From contig NZ_JACHFG010000002.1 of assembly GCF_014201775.1 (NCBI RefSeq), forward strand, positions 370,322-434,321: a stretch of 64,000 bases of DNA. Direction: 5' to 3'. A model generated the notes under the pieces. That model did no database searches. It worked only from the letters and a program-made list of their open reading frames with translations, and was not told the DNA's origin. Positions 35,520-46,229 of the stretch are shown piece by piece (position 1 is the first letter of the stretch; every line of letters starts with the position of its first letter). The position numbers were made by a program, and so were the translations under genes. Source of the DNA: Borreliella yangtzensis. GTDB taxonomy: Bacteria; Spirochaetota; Spirochaetia; Borreliales; Borreliaceae.

Positions 35520-36155
35520 GTGGCTGTATACTTAACTTTTGAGCAAAGGCTTTTAAGAAAAAAGCAAAGAAAAGTTTTTTTTAAGTATGTTTTAACATTT
35601 TTAGTGTTGAATTTTTTTTTCACAAAGTTTATTTTGCAAATTTTTATTATTAAAAGTAATGAGATGTTGCCGACAATAACAAAAAATTCTAGTTTATTTT
35701 TTGTTGCGACACATATAACATCTTTTTTTATTCCTTTAAAAATGAATGATATTGTTCTTTATGAAGATTTTAGACTAAGTAATAATTTTTTATTAACTTT
35801 AATAAAAGATTTCTTTTTTTTAAATAAAATCTTTAAAAGAGCGAGCTATAAGGTCTCAAGAATAGCAGCTGTTCAGGGTGATTCTGTATATGTTAGAGGT
35901 TTTAATGTTTTGGTAAATAAAAAGGATACAGATTTTTTTTATTTGAATGGCAATTTAGTTAGCTATTACAAGTTGAATAATTTTTTTAATACAGATGAAG
36001 TGATTAAGTGTTTTATTTTGAAAAAAAATGAAATTTTTTTATTAAATGACAATTTAAGTGTTTTAAATGATTCTAGAATATTTGGGCCTATTAATAAAAA
36101 TGTTATTGTTTCTTTTTTGGCCTTTAAGGTAGTGGACTATAAGATTGTTAAATAA
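35520..36155 (+). CDS. lepB2: Signal peptidase I paralogue with both catalytic residues replaced
   Basis: A 211-aa protein with an N-terminal transmembrane helix (about 23-44) followed by a box B-like KSNEMLPTI. In the SGSM pattern the catalytic Ser position is Glu48 here. Box D reads [12 protein letters not shown], placing Ser113 where the catalytic Lys should be. Box E is degenerate ([14 protein letters not shown]), though the D-S-R-x-F-G end remains. The fold is kept but Ser/Lys catalysis is not, so this is probably a pseudo-peptidase. The start is GTG 35520, coupled to lepB. B31 BB0030 is annotated as lepB-2. Confidence 0.85.
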   Translation: MAVYLTFEQRLLRKKQRKVFFKYVLTFLVLNFFFTKFILQIFIIKSNEMLPTITKNSSLFFVATHITSFFIPLKMNDIVLYEDFRLSNNFLLTLIKDFFFLNKIFKRASYKVSRIAAVQGDSVYVRGFNVLVNKKDTDFFYLNGNLVSYYKLNNFFNTDEVIKCFILKKNEIFLLNDNLSVLNDSRIFGPINKNVIVSFLAFKVVDYKIVK

Positions 36156-36576
36156 AATTTTTGTTGATGCTGATTCTTGTAATTTTAAGATAATAAAATT
36201 TTTACAAAAATTTATATTGCAAAATAAAGCAAAAATTATTGTAGTTTCTAATAAGTTTTTGAATTTGGGAAAAATAGAAAATGTTGCTTTAGAAGTGGTA
36301 GACAATGTTGATTTATTTATTTTGAATTTAGCAGATAGGTACAGTCTTGTTATTACTCGAGATATTTTTTTTGCTAAACTTCTTTTGGATCTTGAGGTTA
36401 AGGTTATGAACGATGAAGGTCTAATTTTTAATATAAACAATATAAATTATTTATATTTTAGATCTAAGATTAATTTCAATTTGAAAATTAAGGTTAAAAA
36501 ATATTATGATGGAGATTTTAATAAATCTAGATATGAAAAATTTATAACAAATTTTTATTCTTTATTCTTTAGTTAA
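36145..36576 (+). CDS. YaiI/YqxD family protein (UPF0178, DUF188)
   Basis: A 143-aa protein matching the UPF0178 pattern: [14 protein letters not shown] (canonical VDADACPV), [41 protein letters not shown] core (Asp-containing, canonical 'D..I.......DlVvT.DipLA') and [16 protein letters not shown]. This family has a PIN/NYN-like nuclease fold, but activity and substrate are unknown. The TTG start (36145) overlaps the lepB2 stop by 11 bp; the 3' end overlaps the convergent lipoprotein gene by 15 bp. B31 BB0029. Confidence 0.85.
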   Translation: MLNKIFVDADSCNFKIIKFLQKFILQNKAKIIVVSNKFLNLGKIENVALEVVDNVDLFILNLADRYSLVITRDIFFAKLLLDLEVKVMNDEGLIFNINNINYLYFRSKINFNLKIKVKKYYDGDFNKSRYEKFITNFYSLFFS

Positions 36577-37611
36577 TTTTTTGTTTTCCAATTTCCACAA
36601 ACCTTTGCCCTGAGTTAATATGTAAATTGTGTTGTTTGACACAGGAATAATATCGTTAAGACCCGTTTTGCTTAGCTGAGAACCATTATAAGCCCCAGGT
36701 ACTACAGATTTTGAGGGCGCTTGTAAAGCAAAAATCCCTTCTTTGTTTTTTGTAAATTCTGCAAATCCATTATTACTTCCGACTAATATTACATCATTAA
36801 ATTCTCTTGCGAAGTAACCGCTAAATTCGCCTACTTCTTCTTGAATAAATATTGGTGTTGTATAATTATTTGCATTTGAATACACTTTGAATTTTGTGTC
36901 TAAATTATTATAACCACCAGTCATTACTAAGATTTCAGAAGAACCCCTAATGCTTGTTTTAATGATAGGCATTATTTCTTTGGCTTGTTGATAGTCTATG
37001 CCTCTATATGTATTGTTATTTATTTGCCATATTTTAAGTGAACTTCCTGTAATTAAGTTATCTTCATTTGATATTTGATAAAATTTGTCGTTTTCAGTAG
37101 CTTGTGATGGTGTTTTGTCAATTCCTTGTAGATCAAAAATTCTCTCTTGATTGTTTTTATCTATAGCTAAAACATATGCTTCTTTTATGCCATCTTTTCC
37201 CACAGATTTTAAGAATTTATATGCTTTTAGTGGTTTTTTAAATTTTAATGTCCAATCTTTTCTATTTAGCTCACAAACTTCTAGTTCTGCCTGCTTGTTT
37301 TGTGCTAAAAGATAGGTTTTCCCAGAGACATTTACAATGTCATTTATAAACTCATAAGAATTGCTCAAGTCAATTTTTTCTATCTTGCCGTTTTCTTTTT
37401 TAAATAAGTGCATAGCTGCAATATAGAGGGTTTCTCCTACCAGAGAAATCCCTCTTGGGCTTGAACTGCCTAAGATATTATATTCATGGTTTATTTTTTG
37501 GAGATTTCCTAGTTGGGAAAATATGGATTCGCTCGAGCATGCTAGTAGTAAAAATATTAACAGGTTTAAAATTAATCTTTTTTTAAAATAGTTTTCATAT
37601 TTTTGTTTCAT
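36562..37611 (-). CDS. BAM-complex accessory lipoprotein (BamB-like role)
   Basis: A 349-aa protein with a lipoprotein leader ending in LLLACSS (Cys about residue 25). The mature part is built of repeated beta strands with GxTLYIA / GKTYLLAQN / [16 protein letters not shown] motifs, consistent with a beta-propeller. The B31 equivalent BB0028 was reported as a component of the Borrelia outer-membrane barrel assembly machine with BB0324 and BamA; that identification is recalled knowledge. It follows the barrel protein gene by 7 nt on the minus strand, and its 3' end overlaps the convergent YaiI gene. Confidence 0.82.
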   Translation of the reverse strand: MKQKYENYFKKRLILNLLIFLLLACSSESIFSQLGNLQKINHEYNILGSSSPRGISLVGETLYIAAMHLFKKENGKIEKIDLSNSYEFINDIVNVSGKTYLLAQNKQAELEVCELNRKDWTLKFKKPLKAYKFLKSVGKDGIKEAYVLAIDKNNQERIFDLQGIDKTPSQATENDKFYQISNEDNLITGSSLKIWQINNNTYRGIDYQQAKEIMPIIKTSIRGSSEILVMTGGYNNLDTKFKVYSNANNYTTPIFIQEEVGEFSGYFAREFNDVILVGSNNGFAEFTKNKEGIFALQAPSKSVVPGAYNGSQLSKTGLNDIIPVSNNTIYILTQGKGLWKLENKKLTKE

Positions 37612-37618
37612 TTTTATC

Positions 37619-38257
37619 CTATAATTTATTTACATTTACTGTAACTGATAATGATATAAGCGCAAAATGTGCCATTTTAGCAGAATTCCCAAATTCAAAC
37701 ATCATCCACCAAGATGCTGTTGCTCCAAAAGACCATTTATAGTTAAAGTTCCATAAAATTCCAGATCCAAAAGAGATTGTAGGAAGCGCATCAAAAGTTC
37801 TTAAATTTGTAATATTGTTATTCCTGTCTCCATATGTATTAAGAGAAAACCCTACATTTGTGAAAATTGGAATTTGAAATAATTCTCCTATATCAAATAT
37901 ATAGTTTATTGAAAATGTAATAGGTACACTATAAAAAATTTTACCTACACTTGAATCTGGATTTAATATATTAAAAGAGTGGTTAATGTCAAAGTTAAAC
38001 ATATATCTTAGCTCAAGTCCAATTGCTAAATTATTTAAAATATGGTATTGATATTTTATTGCCCCAATACCTCCCGGATATAAATTGGTAGAATAAACTC
38101 TTGATAAGTCGTTGTAAAAAATAGGCATTCCAATACTTAAGTCTATACCTAAAGTAGAGTTTGTATGCCTATCAACATTGACGGCGGCCTCAATTTTTTT
38201 TGTGTTTACACCAATTAGCAAAAACGCAATTAGTGTAATAAAAAGATACCTTTTCAT
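37619..38257 (-). CDS. Predicted outer-membrane beta-barrel protein
   Basis: A 212-aa protein with a signal peptide (residues 1-24, ending IEAA). The mature part consists of alternating amphipathic strands with aromatic girdles, e.g. IGAIKYQYHILNNLAIGLEL, VPITFSINYIFDIG and WSFGATASWWMMFEF, and ends in a hydrophobic alternating strand. About eight strands fit a small 8-stranded barrel. It is the first gene of an operon with the BAM lipoprotein and has its own promoter at 38293-38321. B31 BB0027. Pore function is not shown by sequence. Confidence 0.78.
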   Translation of the reverse strand: MKRYLFITLIAFLLIGVNTKKIEAAVNVDRHTNSTLGIDLSIGMPIFYNDLSRVYSTNLYPGGIGAIKYQYHILNNLAIGLELRYMFNFDINHSFNILNPDSSVGKIFYSVPITFSINYIFDIGELFQIPIFTNVGFSLNTYGDRNNNITNLRTFDALPTISFGSGILWNFNYKWSFGATASWWMMFEFGNSAKMAHFALISLSVTVNVNKL

Positions 38258-38292
38258 TATTCTCCATTCTTTTAAAATTATTATCTTTGTTT

Positions 38293-38321
38293 ATTATAGT
38301 TGAAAATAAATTTAATTACAA
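38293..38321 (-). promoter_or_regulatory. Sigma-70 promoter for the barrel protein / BAM lipoprotein operon
   Basis: Read on the minus strand: -35 TTGTAA (complement of 38316-38321), a 17-bp spacer, and a consensus -10 TATAAT (complement of 38293-38298). The predicted start near 38286 gives a leader of about 28 nt before ATG 38257, with GGAG near the start codon. Confidence 0.65.
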
Positions 38322-38406
38322 TTTAAAATTTAGTGGTTTATCTTTCCTTATATTGATAATCTAAGTATAATATTAAGGTAATATTGTTAAGTTTAAGAGG
38401 CATATT

Positions 38407-39312
38407 TTGAATATTGTTTTTAATGGTAAGGATTTTGCGAGTAAGTATTATTTAATGCTAAAAGAATTCTTAAAACAACACGACTTGAAAGATAAAATTG
38501 CATTAAAAGTTATTTTAGCAAATAATGAGCCTGCAAGCAAGCTTTATGTTTCAATTAAGAGTCGAGTTGCAAAAGATATTGGCTTAAATGTTGAAGTAAT
38601 TAAATTTTCTACAAATTTTGTTCAAAGCGATATTTTAGAAGTAATTGATAGAGAAAATAAAAATTTAAGTACAGATGGAATTATTGTTCAATTGCCTCTT
38701 TTGAAAGGTGTGGATTTAAATTCTGTTTTAAATAGCATAGTGTATTCAAAAGATGTTGATGGCCTATCTTTTATTAATTTAGGTAAGATGATTTTGGGAG
38801 ATAAAAAAGGGTTTGTTCCTTGTACAGCACTTGCTGTATTAAAGATTTTGCGAGATGAGGGAATAAAAACATCGGGGAAAACGGTTGTTGTAGTTGGTAG
38901 AAGTCCTCTTGTAGGAAAGCCTATTTCAATATTACTCTCATCAAAGCCTTATGATGCAACTGTTATTGCTTGTCACAGTAAAAGCATTTATTTAGATGTT
39001 TATTTAAGACAGGCAGATATTGTTATTTCTGCTGTTGGTAAGCCTAAATTAATAGATAAAAGCATGTTATGTGGAAAGCCTTATGTGATTGATATTGGCA
39101 TTTCTGAAATTGAGACGAATAATGGAAGAATTCTCTCGGGTGATACAGATTTTGACAATATTAAAGATTATGTTAAATTTATTACTCCTGCTAAGGGAGG
39201 AGTAGGGCCTGTTACGGTTCTTATGTTGATGTTTAACACAATTAAAGCTCATCTGATTAATAATAATAAGTTTGACATTTTAGATCGTTTGGAAAAATTG
39301 GTGGAGGTGTAA
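38407..39312 (+). CDS. folD: Methylene-THF dehydrogenase / cyclohydrolase
   Basis: Bifunctional enzyme making 10-formyl-THF from methylene-THF, the donor for fmt. Motifs: YVSIKSR with the catalytic Lys, DGIIVQLPLLKGVD, VVVGRSPLVGKP (NADP loop) and PAKGGVGPVTV. The 301-aa length is slightly above average. The TTG start (38407) follows AAGAGG. yebC starts immediately after the stop. B31 BB0026. Confidence 0.96.
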   Translation: MNIVFNGKDFASKYYLMLKEFLKQHDLKDKIALKVILANNEPASKLYVSIKSRVAKDIGLNVEVIKFSTNFVQSDILEVIDRENKNLSTDGIIVQLPLLKGVDLNSVLNSIVYSKDVDGLSFINLGKMILGDKKGFVPCTALAVLKILRDEGIKTSGKTVVVVGRSPLVGKPISILLSSKPYDATVIACHSKSIYLDVYLRQADIVISAVGKPKLIDKSMLCGKPYVIDIGISEIETNNGRILSGDTDFDNIKDYVKFITPAKGGVGPVTVLMLMFNTIKAHLINNNKFDILDRLEKLVEV

Positions 39313-40044
39313 ATGTCTGGTCACAGCAAATGGTCAACAATAAAGAGAAAAAAAGGTGCTCTTGATGCAAAGCGTAATAAGCTTTTTACAAAGCTGATAA
39401 GAGAAATAACTATTGCAGCTAAAATAGGTGGTGGAGATATTGATTCTAATCCGAGACTAAGGGTCGCTGTTAATAAGGCTAAGGTTGCCAATATGCCAAA
39501 AGATAATATTGAGAAAGCAATAAAAAAAGGCATTGGTGGTAATGAAGGGGTTGAATATTTTGAAATTACTTATGAGGCTTATGCTCCTTATGGCGTGGCT
39601 CTAATGATTAATTGCTTGACAGACAATAAAAACAGAACTTCTAGTGATGTAAAAAGTGTTCTTACAAAAGGTGGAGGATCTCTTGGGACTCCAGGATCAG
39701 TCTCTTATATGTTTTACAGAAAGGGTCTTATTGTTTACAATTTAGAAAAATATCTTGAAGATGAAATAATGGAATTTGCATTAGAAGTTGGTGCTGAAGA
39801 TATTTTAGTTTCAAACAATGAAGCAGAGGTTGTCACAAGTCCTGATGATTTTGATAAGATTTTATCTATTTTGAAAACTAAATTTAAAGAAGAGGTGGCG
39901 GAGATAGCTTTAATTCCAGAAAATAAAATTTTTTTAAACAAAGAGCAAGCAGAAAAAATAATTCTTCTTGTTGAAAAGCTTGAAGACTTTGACGATGTTC
40001 AAGAAGTAATTCATAATTTGGAGATTCCAGAAGAATTAAGCTGA
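39313..40044 (+). CDS. yebC: YebC/PmpR family protein
   Basis: A 243-aa protein with the N-terminal signature MSGHSKWSTIKRKKGALDAKR, the acidic middle domain and EAYAPYGVA/NKNRTSSDVKSVLTKGGGSLG. YebC proteins are DNA-binding-like regulators; YebC2 types have been linked to translation of proline-rich stretches. Which applies in Borrelia is not known from the sequence. It begins at the base after the folD stop. B31 BB0025. Published Borrelia work implicates a YebC protein in VlsE regulation (recalled). Confidence 0.95.
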   Translation: MSGHSKWSTIKRKKGALDAKRNKLFTKLIREITIAAKIGGGDIDSNPRLRVAVNKAKVANMPKDNIEKAIKKGIGGNEGVEYFEITYEAYAPYGVALMINCLTDNKNRTSSDVKSVLTKGGGSLGTPGSVSYMFYRKGLIVYNLEKYLEDEIMEFALEVGAEDILVSNNEAEVVTSPDDFDKILSILKTKFKEEVAEIALIPENKIFLNKEQAEKIILLVEKLEDFDDVQEVIHNLEIPEELS

Positions 40045-40072
40045 TTTTTTAATTTTTAATTTTTTAATTTTA

Positions 40073-41212
40073 TTAAATCTTTTCGTAGTAGACTCTGTAA
40101 ATTTTATTTCCAAAATCATCTGAAAAAAGAATTGAGCCATCATGATATGTGATGATATCAACAGGGCGCCCAAATTTAGATTTATTGGACTTTAAAAATC
40201 CATGTAAAAAAACTTTGTAATTTTTTACTATTCTTGTTTTGGGATCAATATCTAGTGTAGTTATCCTGTAGCCAATAGGAGCTGATCTGTTCCATGATCC
40301 ATGTTCTGCTATGAATAATTTATTGATATATTCTTTTGGAAAGCTATTCCCTTTATAAAAGTGTATTCCAAGTGGGGCTACATGTGCAGGAAGTTCATAA
40401 ATAGATGGGATAAATTTAGTATTTTTGGGTGCTTTGTTATAAAAATTATAATTTTTTTTGTTTTTCCCAAACACATAGGGAAATCCAAAATGTTCTTTAT
40501 ATTTGATTATTAGGTTTATTTCGTCTGGGGGAATGTTGTCTCCCAATCCGTCTTGGCCATTGTCGCTAAAATACATTTCATTGCTAATTGGATGAAAATC
40601 AAATCCAACTGAGTTTCTTACTCCAAAGGCAACTATATCTTCATTTTTTGTTTTTAAATCGATGCTAAGAAGTATTGCTTCTTTCTTGGGAGGGATTTTA
40701 GCATTATGTTGGGAGCCTATGTTTACTATTAATTTGTTATTTTGAGGATCTACTTTAATGTAACGCCCGGAGTGCATGTTGGAAGTATTTTTGGGTAAAA
40801 GTGAAAAAATTTGCATTTTCCATGTATAGTCTTTATTTAATTTTATGCTTTTATTAATTTCTTCTTTTACATTTTCAACTACATATATTTTATCTACAGA
40901 AGATATATACAATTTATTATTCCAATAAGCAATACCAATAGGTTTTTTTAAGGTTTTTGCTATGGTATAAATTTTTTTGTTTTTTGTTACAAAATATGCA
41001 AAAGTGCTCCCAGATCCTATGAATATGTTTCCATCTTGATCGCTTGTAATTCCCCTTGGTTTTTCAATTGTGTTGTTTAAAAAAATTTCGACTTTAAATC
41101 CATTGGGAACTTTTAGTGTGTTTATTGTATCTTTTGCTGCTATAGTTGTAGATGAGATTAAAAAAATAGCTGTAATTAATTGAAAATAGCTATTTAAAAA
41201 TTGATTTTTCAT
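40073..41212 (-). CDS. Exported glucose/sorbosone dehydrogenase-like beta-propeller protein
   Basis: A 379-aa protein with a signal peptide (residues 8-25). The mature part matches the PQQ-type sugar dehydrogenase (GSDH) propeller: GFKVEIFLNNTIEKPRGI, GSQHNAKIPP, GVRNSVGFDFHP, YFSDNGQDGLGDNIPPDEIN and the diagnostic FIAEHGSWNRSAPIGYRI, ending with VDIITYHDGSILFSDDFGNKIYRV. The fold is convincing. Whether it binds PQQ in a PQQ-less, respiration-less organism is doubtful. Divergent from ruvA. B31 BB0024. Confidence 0.82.
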   Translation of the reverse strand: MKNQFLNSYFQLITAIFLISSTTIAAKDTINTLKVPNGFKVEIFLNNTIEKPRGITSDQDGNIFIGSGSTFAYFVTKNKKIYTIAKTLKKPIGIAYWNNKLYISSVDKIYVVENVKEEINKSIKLNKDYTWKMQIFSLLPKNTSNMHSGRYIKVDPQNNKLIVNIGSQHNAKIPPKKEAILLSIDLKTKNEDIVAFGVRNSVGFDFHPISNEMYFSDNGQDGLGDNIPPDEINLIIKYKEHFGFPYVFGKNKKNYNFYNKAPKNTKFIPSIYELPAHVAPLGIHFYKGNSFPKEYINKLFIAEHGSWNRSAPIGYRITTLDIDPKTRIVKNYKVFLHGFLKSNKSKFGRPVDIITYHDGSILFSDDFGNKIYRVYYEKI

Positions 41213-41267
41213 CTATTGTCCTTTTTTTATTTAATGCTTTTGCTTTAAATTGGATGTTTCTGTGTAA

Positions 41268-41273
41268 TATAAT
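41268..41273 (+). promoter_or_regulatory. Consensus -10 just upstream of ruvA (possible leaderless start)
   Basis: TATAAT at 41268-41273, with the ATG of ruvA at 41282. Initiation about 7 nt downstream of the hexamer would begin at or next to the AUG. No ribosome-binding site precedes the ATG. No convincing -35 at 17 bp. Confidence 0.4.
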
Positions 41274-41281
41274 TTAATTAT

Positions 41282-41872
41282 ATGATAAATAAGATTCATG
41301 GTAAAGTTGTAGAAAAAAAAGAATCTAGTTTGGTTTTAATGACTGCTGTTTTTGAATTTGAACTTTTAGTTAGTGCATTTTGCCTTGCTAATTTTAAGTT
41401 GTCAGACAAAGTTGAACTTTTTACCTATCTTTATACGAGAGAAAATGAATTTAAACTTTTTGGATTTTTGAATTCAGATGAAAGAGAAACTTTTAAAGGA
41501 CTTATTGGAGTAAGTGGAATAGGGCCAAGGGCTGCTTTAAGGGTGCTCTCTAATATAAGGTATAATGAGTTTAAGGACGCCATTGATAGGGAAGATGTTG
41601 AACTTGTTGCTAAAATCAAAGGCATTGGTAAAAAAATGGCTGGTAAAATGTTTTTACATCTTCAGGGTAAACTTTTGATTAATAATGAGCTTGAGCCTAG
41701 TCTTTTTAGATTTAAAGAATTAGAAGAGTCAATTATTAGCATGGGATTTGACAGAAAAATTGTTAATAGCAAGCTTAAGGAAGCTTTCAATTTAGTTGAA
41801 TTTTCAAATTTAAAAGACTCTGAAAAGGAGCAATTTTTATTTAAGGAGGTTTTGAAAAGAATTTCAAATTAA
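41282..41872 (+). CDS. ruvA: Holliday junction branch migration protein RuvA
   Basis: A 196-aa tetrameric junction-binding protein. The N-terminal OB fold (1-62) is followed by two helix-hairpin-helix motifs, VSGIGPRAALRVLS and IKGIGKKMAGKMFLHL, and a C-terminal UBA-like domain (about 148-196) that contacts RuvB. There is no ribosome-binding site before ATG 41282, and a consensus -10 sits 9 nt upstream. It is followed by ruvB after 44 nt. B31 BB0023. Confidence 0.95.
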   Translation: MINKIHGKVVEKKESSLVLMTAVFEFELLVSAFCLANFKLSDKVELFTYLYTRENEFKLFGFLNSDERETFKGLIGVSGIGPRAALRVLSNIRYNEFKDAIDREDVELVAKIKGIGKKMAGKMFLHLQGKLLINNELEPSLFRFKELEESIISMGFDRKIVNSKLKEAFNLVEFSNLKDSEKEQFLFKEVLKRISN

Positions 41873-41916
41873 TAGTTAGTTTTTGGTAGTTATAAAATAG
41901 TCTTTAAGAGGTGTTT

Positions 41917-42960
41917 ATGAAAGACGAAAACAGTATAAACTTTTTAAGTTCTAGTGAAAATTATTTATATGATAAGGGTGAAAATGAGCTTAGACCCAAG
42001 GTTTTTAAAGATTTTAAAGGCCAGGCTAATGTTAAGGAAACCCTTAGTATTTTTATAAGAGCTTCTAAAGAGAGAGATGAAGCTTTAGACCATGTTTTTT
42101 TAAGTGGGCCACCAGGTCTTGGGAAAACTACTCTTGCAAGTATTATTGCTTTTGAGATGAATGCTTCAATTAAGATTACGTCAGCTCCTGCTTTTGACAA
42201 ACCCAAAGATATTATTGGGATTTTGACAGGTCTTGATGAGAAGAGTGTTTTATTTATTGATGAGATACATAGGCTTAGGCCAATAATAGAAGAAATGCTT
42301 TGTATTGCCATGGAAGATTATGAGCTAGATTGGGTAATCGGGCAAGGAGCTAATGCAAGAACCGTTCGAATGCCACTTCCAAAATTCACATTGATTGGAG
42401 CTACTACTAAACCGGGAAAAGTAACATCTCCACTTTATGCGAGATTTGGAATTACTGCAAGATTTGAACTTTACAGCGAAATAGAGCTTGTTGAAATAAT
42501 AAGGAGAAATTCTGTTATTTTAAATATTGAAATAGAAGAGGATGCTGCTTTTCTTCTTGCAAGAAGTTCAAGAGGAACCCCCCGCATAGCAAATAGATTA
42601 CTAAGGCGAATAAGAGATATTGCCCAGGTAACTGGAAGTTTGGTTGTTACAAGTGACATTGTTTCAATTGGACTTGAAATGCTTAGAATTGATGGAGAAG
42701 GTCTTGATGAGCAAGATAGAAATATTTTAAGAAGTTTAATATTGAAGTTTAATGGAGGGCCTGTAGGTGTTGATACTTTAGCTATTTCTGTAGGAGAAAC
42801 AGCAGATTCTCTTGAAGACTTTTATGAGCCTTATTTAATTATGAAAGGATTTATTAATAGAACTCACAGAGGTCGTAAAGCTACTGAATTTGCGTATCTT
42901 CACTTAAACTTAGAGATGAAAGAGGATGATCTTGGTGAAAACCAAAGAGTTTCATTTTAA
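41917..42960 (+). CDS. ruvB: Holliday junction branch migration ATPase RuvB
   Basis: AAA+ motor that drives branch migration with RuvA. Walker A is [14 protein letters not shown], Walker B is [10 protein letters not shown], sensor I is LIGATTKPG, the arginine-finger region is SPLYARFGI, and sensor II lies in [15 protein letters not shown]-terminal winged helix follows ([12 protein letters not shown]). The open frame could begin at GTG 41911, but TAAGAGG at 41904-41910 places ATG 41917 at proper spacing, giving 347 aa. queA overlaps its 3' end. RuvC is thought to be absent from Borrelia. B31 BB0022. Confidence 0.96.
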   Translation: MKDENSINFLSSSENYLYDKGENELRPKVFKDFKGQANVKETLSIFIRASKERDEALDHVFLSGPPGLGKTTLASIIAFEMNASIKITSAPAFDKPKDIIGILTGLDEKSVLFIDEIHRLRPIIEEMLCIAMEDYELDWVIGQGANARTVRMPLPKFTLIGATTKPGKVTSPLYARFGITARFELYSEIELVEIIRRNSVILNIEIEEDAAFLLARSSRGTPRIANRLLRRIRDIAQVTGSLVVTSDIVSIGLEMLRIDGEGLDEQDRNILRSLILKFNGGPVGVDTLAISVGETADSLEDFYEPYLIMKGFINRTHRGRKATEFAYLHLNLEMKEDDLGENQRVSF

Positions 42961-43975
42961 TTTACCCCATTCTTTAATAGCTCAATATCCAAGTGAAAAA
43001 AGAGGATCTTCGAGGTTAATGGTGCTAGATCCTAAATTGCAAAAAATTTATCATGAAAATTCTGTAAACAATATTTTAAAATATATAAATAGTAATACTT
43101 TTATTATTTTTAATAACTCAAAAGTTAGAAAATCAAGAATGTATGCAGAATCAGAGATTGGTAGTGATATTGAATTTTTGATTTTAAATAGAATTAATTC
43201 TGCTATGTTTACTGCGTTGATTTCTAAGTCCAAAAAGCAAATTGTTGGCAATATTTACAAATTTCCCGAAGGATTAATCGGTAAAATTTTGTCAAAAAAT
43301 GGTAGTGAGATTGTTTTAAAATTTGATAATGATGTTGGAGAAGATTATTTTGAAAAGCATGGCTTTGTTCCTATACCTCCTTACATTAAAAGAGATTATG
43401 ATAAAATAGACGAAGATCGATATCAAACCGTTTATTCTAAATACATTGGGTCTGCAGCTGCTGCAACTGCAGGATTGCATTTTAGCAAGGATTTGTTTTC
43501 TGTTTTTGAAAAGAACAATATTGAATATGATTTTGTTACTCTTCATGTGGGGCTTGGTACTTTTCTTCCTGTAAGATCGAAAAGGATCGAAGAGCATAAT
43601 ATGCATTTTGAAACTTTTTTAGTAAAAGATAGTGTGGCTGATAGATTGGAGAATGCAAAATTTCTTGGTAAAAAAATTTTGGCAATTGGTACTACAACAC
43701 TTAGGGCTTTGGAGTCATCTTATGACCATAAACTTAGGAAGTTTAAAACAGGTCAGCAAAGTACAAATCTTTTTATTTATCCTGGTAAAAACTATTGTTT
43801 TAAGTTTGTTGACATGCTTTTTACTAATTTTCATACGCCACAATCTACTCTTTTGATGTTGGTTTCTTCATTTGCAGGTAAAGATTTTGTGTTTAGCTCT
43901 TATAAAGAAGCTGTAAATAAAGGTTATAAATTTTTTTCTTATGGTGATTCTATGTTAGTTTTAAATCATATATAG
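42935..43975 (+). CDS. queA: S-adenosylmethionine:tRNA ribosyltransferase-isomerase
   Basis: Adds the cyclopentene ring to preQ1 in tRNA to give epoxyqueuosine. Motifs include [59 protein letters not shown] and [18 protein letters not shown], all typical. Start choice: AGAGG at 42921-42925 sits directly before ATG 42926, too close to serve it, but spaces well with GTG 42935 (9 nt; 346 aa) or TTG 42932 (6 nt). The gene overlaps the ruvB 3' end. It works with Tgt and the YhhQ transporter at 16175. B31 BB0021. Confidence 0.93.
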   Translation: MKTKEFHFNLPHSLIAQYPSEKRGSSRLMVLDPKLQKIYHENSVNNILKYINSNTFIIFNNSKVRKSRMYAESEIGSDIEFLILNRINSAMFTALISKSKKQIVGNIYKFPEGLIGKILSKNGSEIVLKFDNDVGEDYFEKHGFVPIPPYIKRDYDKIDEDRYQTVYSKYIGSAAAATAGLHFSKDLFSVFEKNNIEYDFVTLHVGLGTFLPVRSKRIEEHNMHFETFLVKDSVADRLENAKFLGKKILAIGTTTLRALESSYDHKLRKFKTGQQSTNLFIYPGKNYCFKFVDMLFTNFHTPQSTLLMLVSSFAGKDFVFSSYKEAVNKGYKFFSYGDSMLVLNHI

Positions 43976-43982
43976 ATATTAG

Positions 43983-44012
43983 TTGTGAATTATTTTATAT
44001 TTAAATTATGAT
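43983..44012 (+). promoter_or_regulatory. Sigma-70 promoter for the PPi-phosphofructokinase gene
   Basis: -35 TTGTGA (43983-43988), an 18-bp spacer, and -10 TATGAT (44007-44012). The predicted start near 44019 leaves a leader of about 25 nt containing AGGAGGA before the ATG. Confidence 0.55.
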
Positions 44013-44022
44013 AGAGGCTTAA

Positions 44023-45708
<1,686 letters not shown>

Positions 45709-45715
45709 AAAATTT

Positions 45716-46228
45716 ATGTTAATTGGAAGCTTGTTGTTGTTTTTCAGTGTTTTGAATGTTTATTCAAATTCACTTGATTATTTCAAGCTGAATTTTAATT
45801 CTTTAAAGTTAAGTATTTCCAAAAGTTTGCCATTGCAAGATAAATTAACTTCCAGTGGCAATTTTGTTACTTATGAAAAAAATAATATTCCTGTTGTTGA
45901 TAAGGATGATTCTTTTCTTTATAAAAATATTCAAGAAAATAAAGCTTTGAATGTTGAAAATGATCTTGATTCAAAATCAGCAAAAGATTTGTTTAGATTT
46001 TCAGCGATTAGTGTTGGATCTTTCCCAATAGTTTTATTTTTGAGCTTATTTTTTTTTGATGTAGGATACTATTTTTATAGTGGAATGAATTCAAGTTACA
46101 TTCCATATCCTTTTTCAAATGGGCCTAATTTTTCAAAAGATGAAATTTATAAAAAATTTATTGTTTCGGCCTCCATTGGGGCTATAGTTGCTTTAACTGT
46201 TGCTTTGATTGATTATTTTCTTCAGTGA
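45716..46228 (+). CDS. Small exported/membrane protein, unknown function
   Basis: A 170-aa protein with an N-terminal signal-type helix (1-16), a hydrophilic middle region, and two C-terminal hydrophobic segments (about 98-116 and 146-168). No family is recognised. It starts 8 nt after pfp, with a poor ribosome-binding site, suggesting coupled translation, and it ends two bases before the ATG of the pseudouridine synthase gene. Topology suggests an inner-membrane protein with a periplasmic loop. B31 BB0019. Confidence 0.68.
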   Translation: MLIGSLLLFFSVLNVYSNSLDYFKLNFNSLKLSISKSLPLQDKLTSSGNFVTYEKNNIPVVDKDDSFLYKNIQENKALNVENDLDSKSAKDLFRFSAISVGSFPIVLFLSLFFFDVGYYFYSGMNSSYIPYPFSNGPNFSKDEIYKKFIVSASIGAIVALTVALIDYFLQ

Positions 46229-46229
46229 T

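Noticed and set aside
35520..36155. lepB2 as a pseudogene by frameshift
   Set aside because: The frame is intact, coupled to lepB and to the next gene, and retains the membrane anchor and box E end; only catalytic residues are changed, so it is kept as a CDS.
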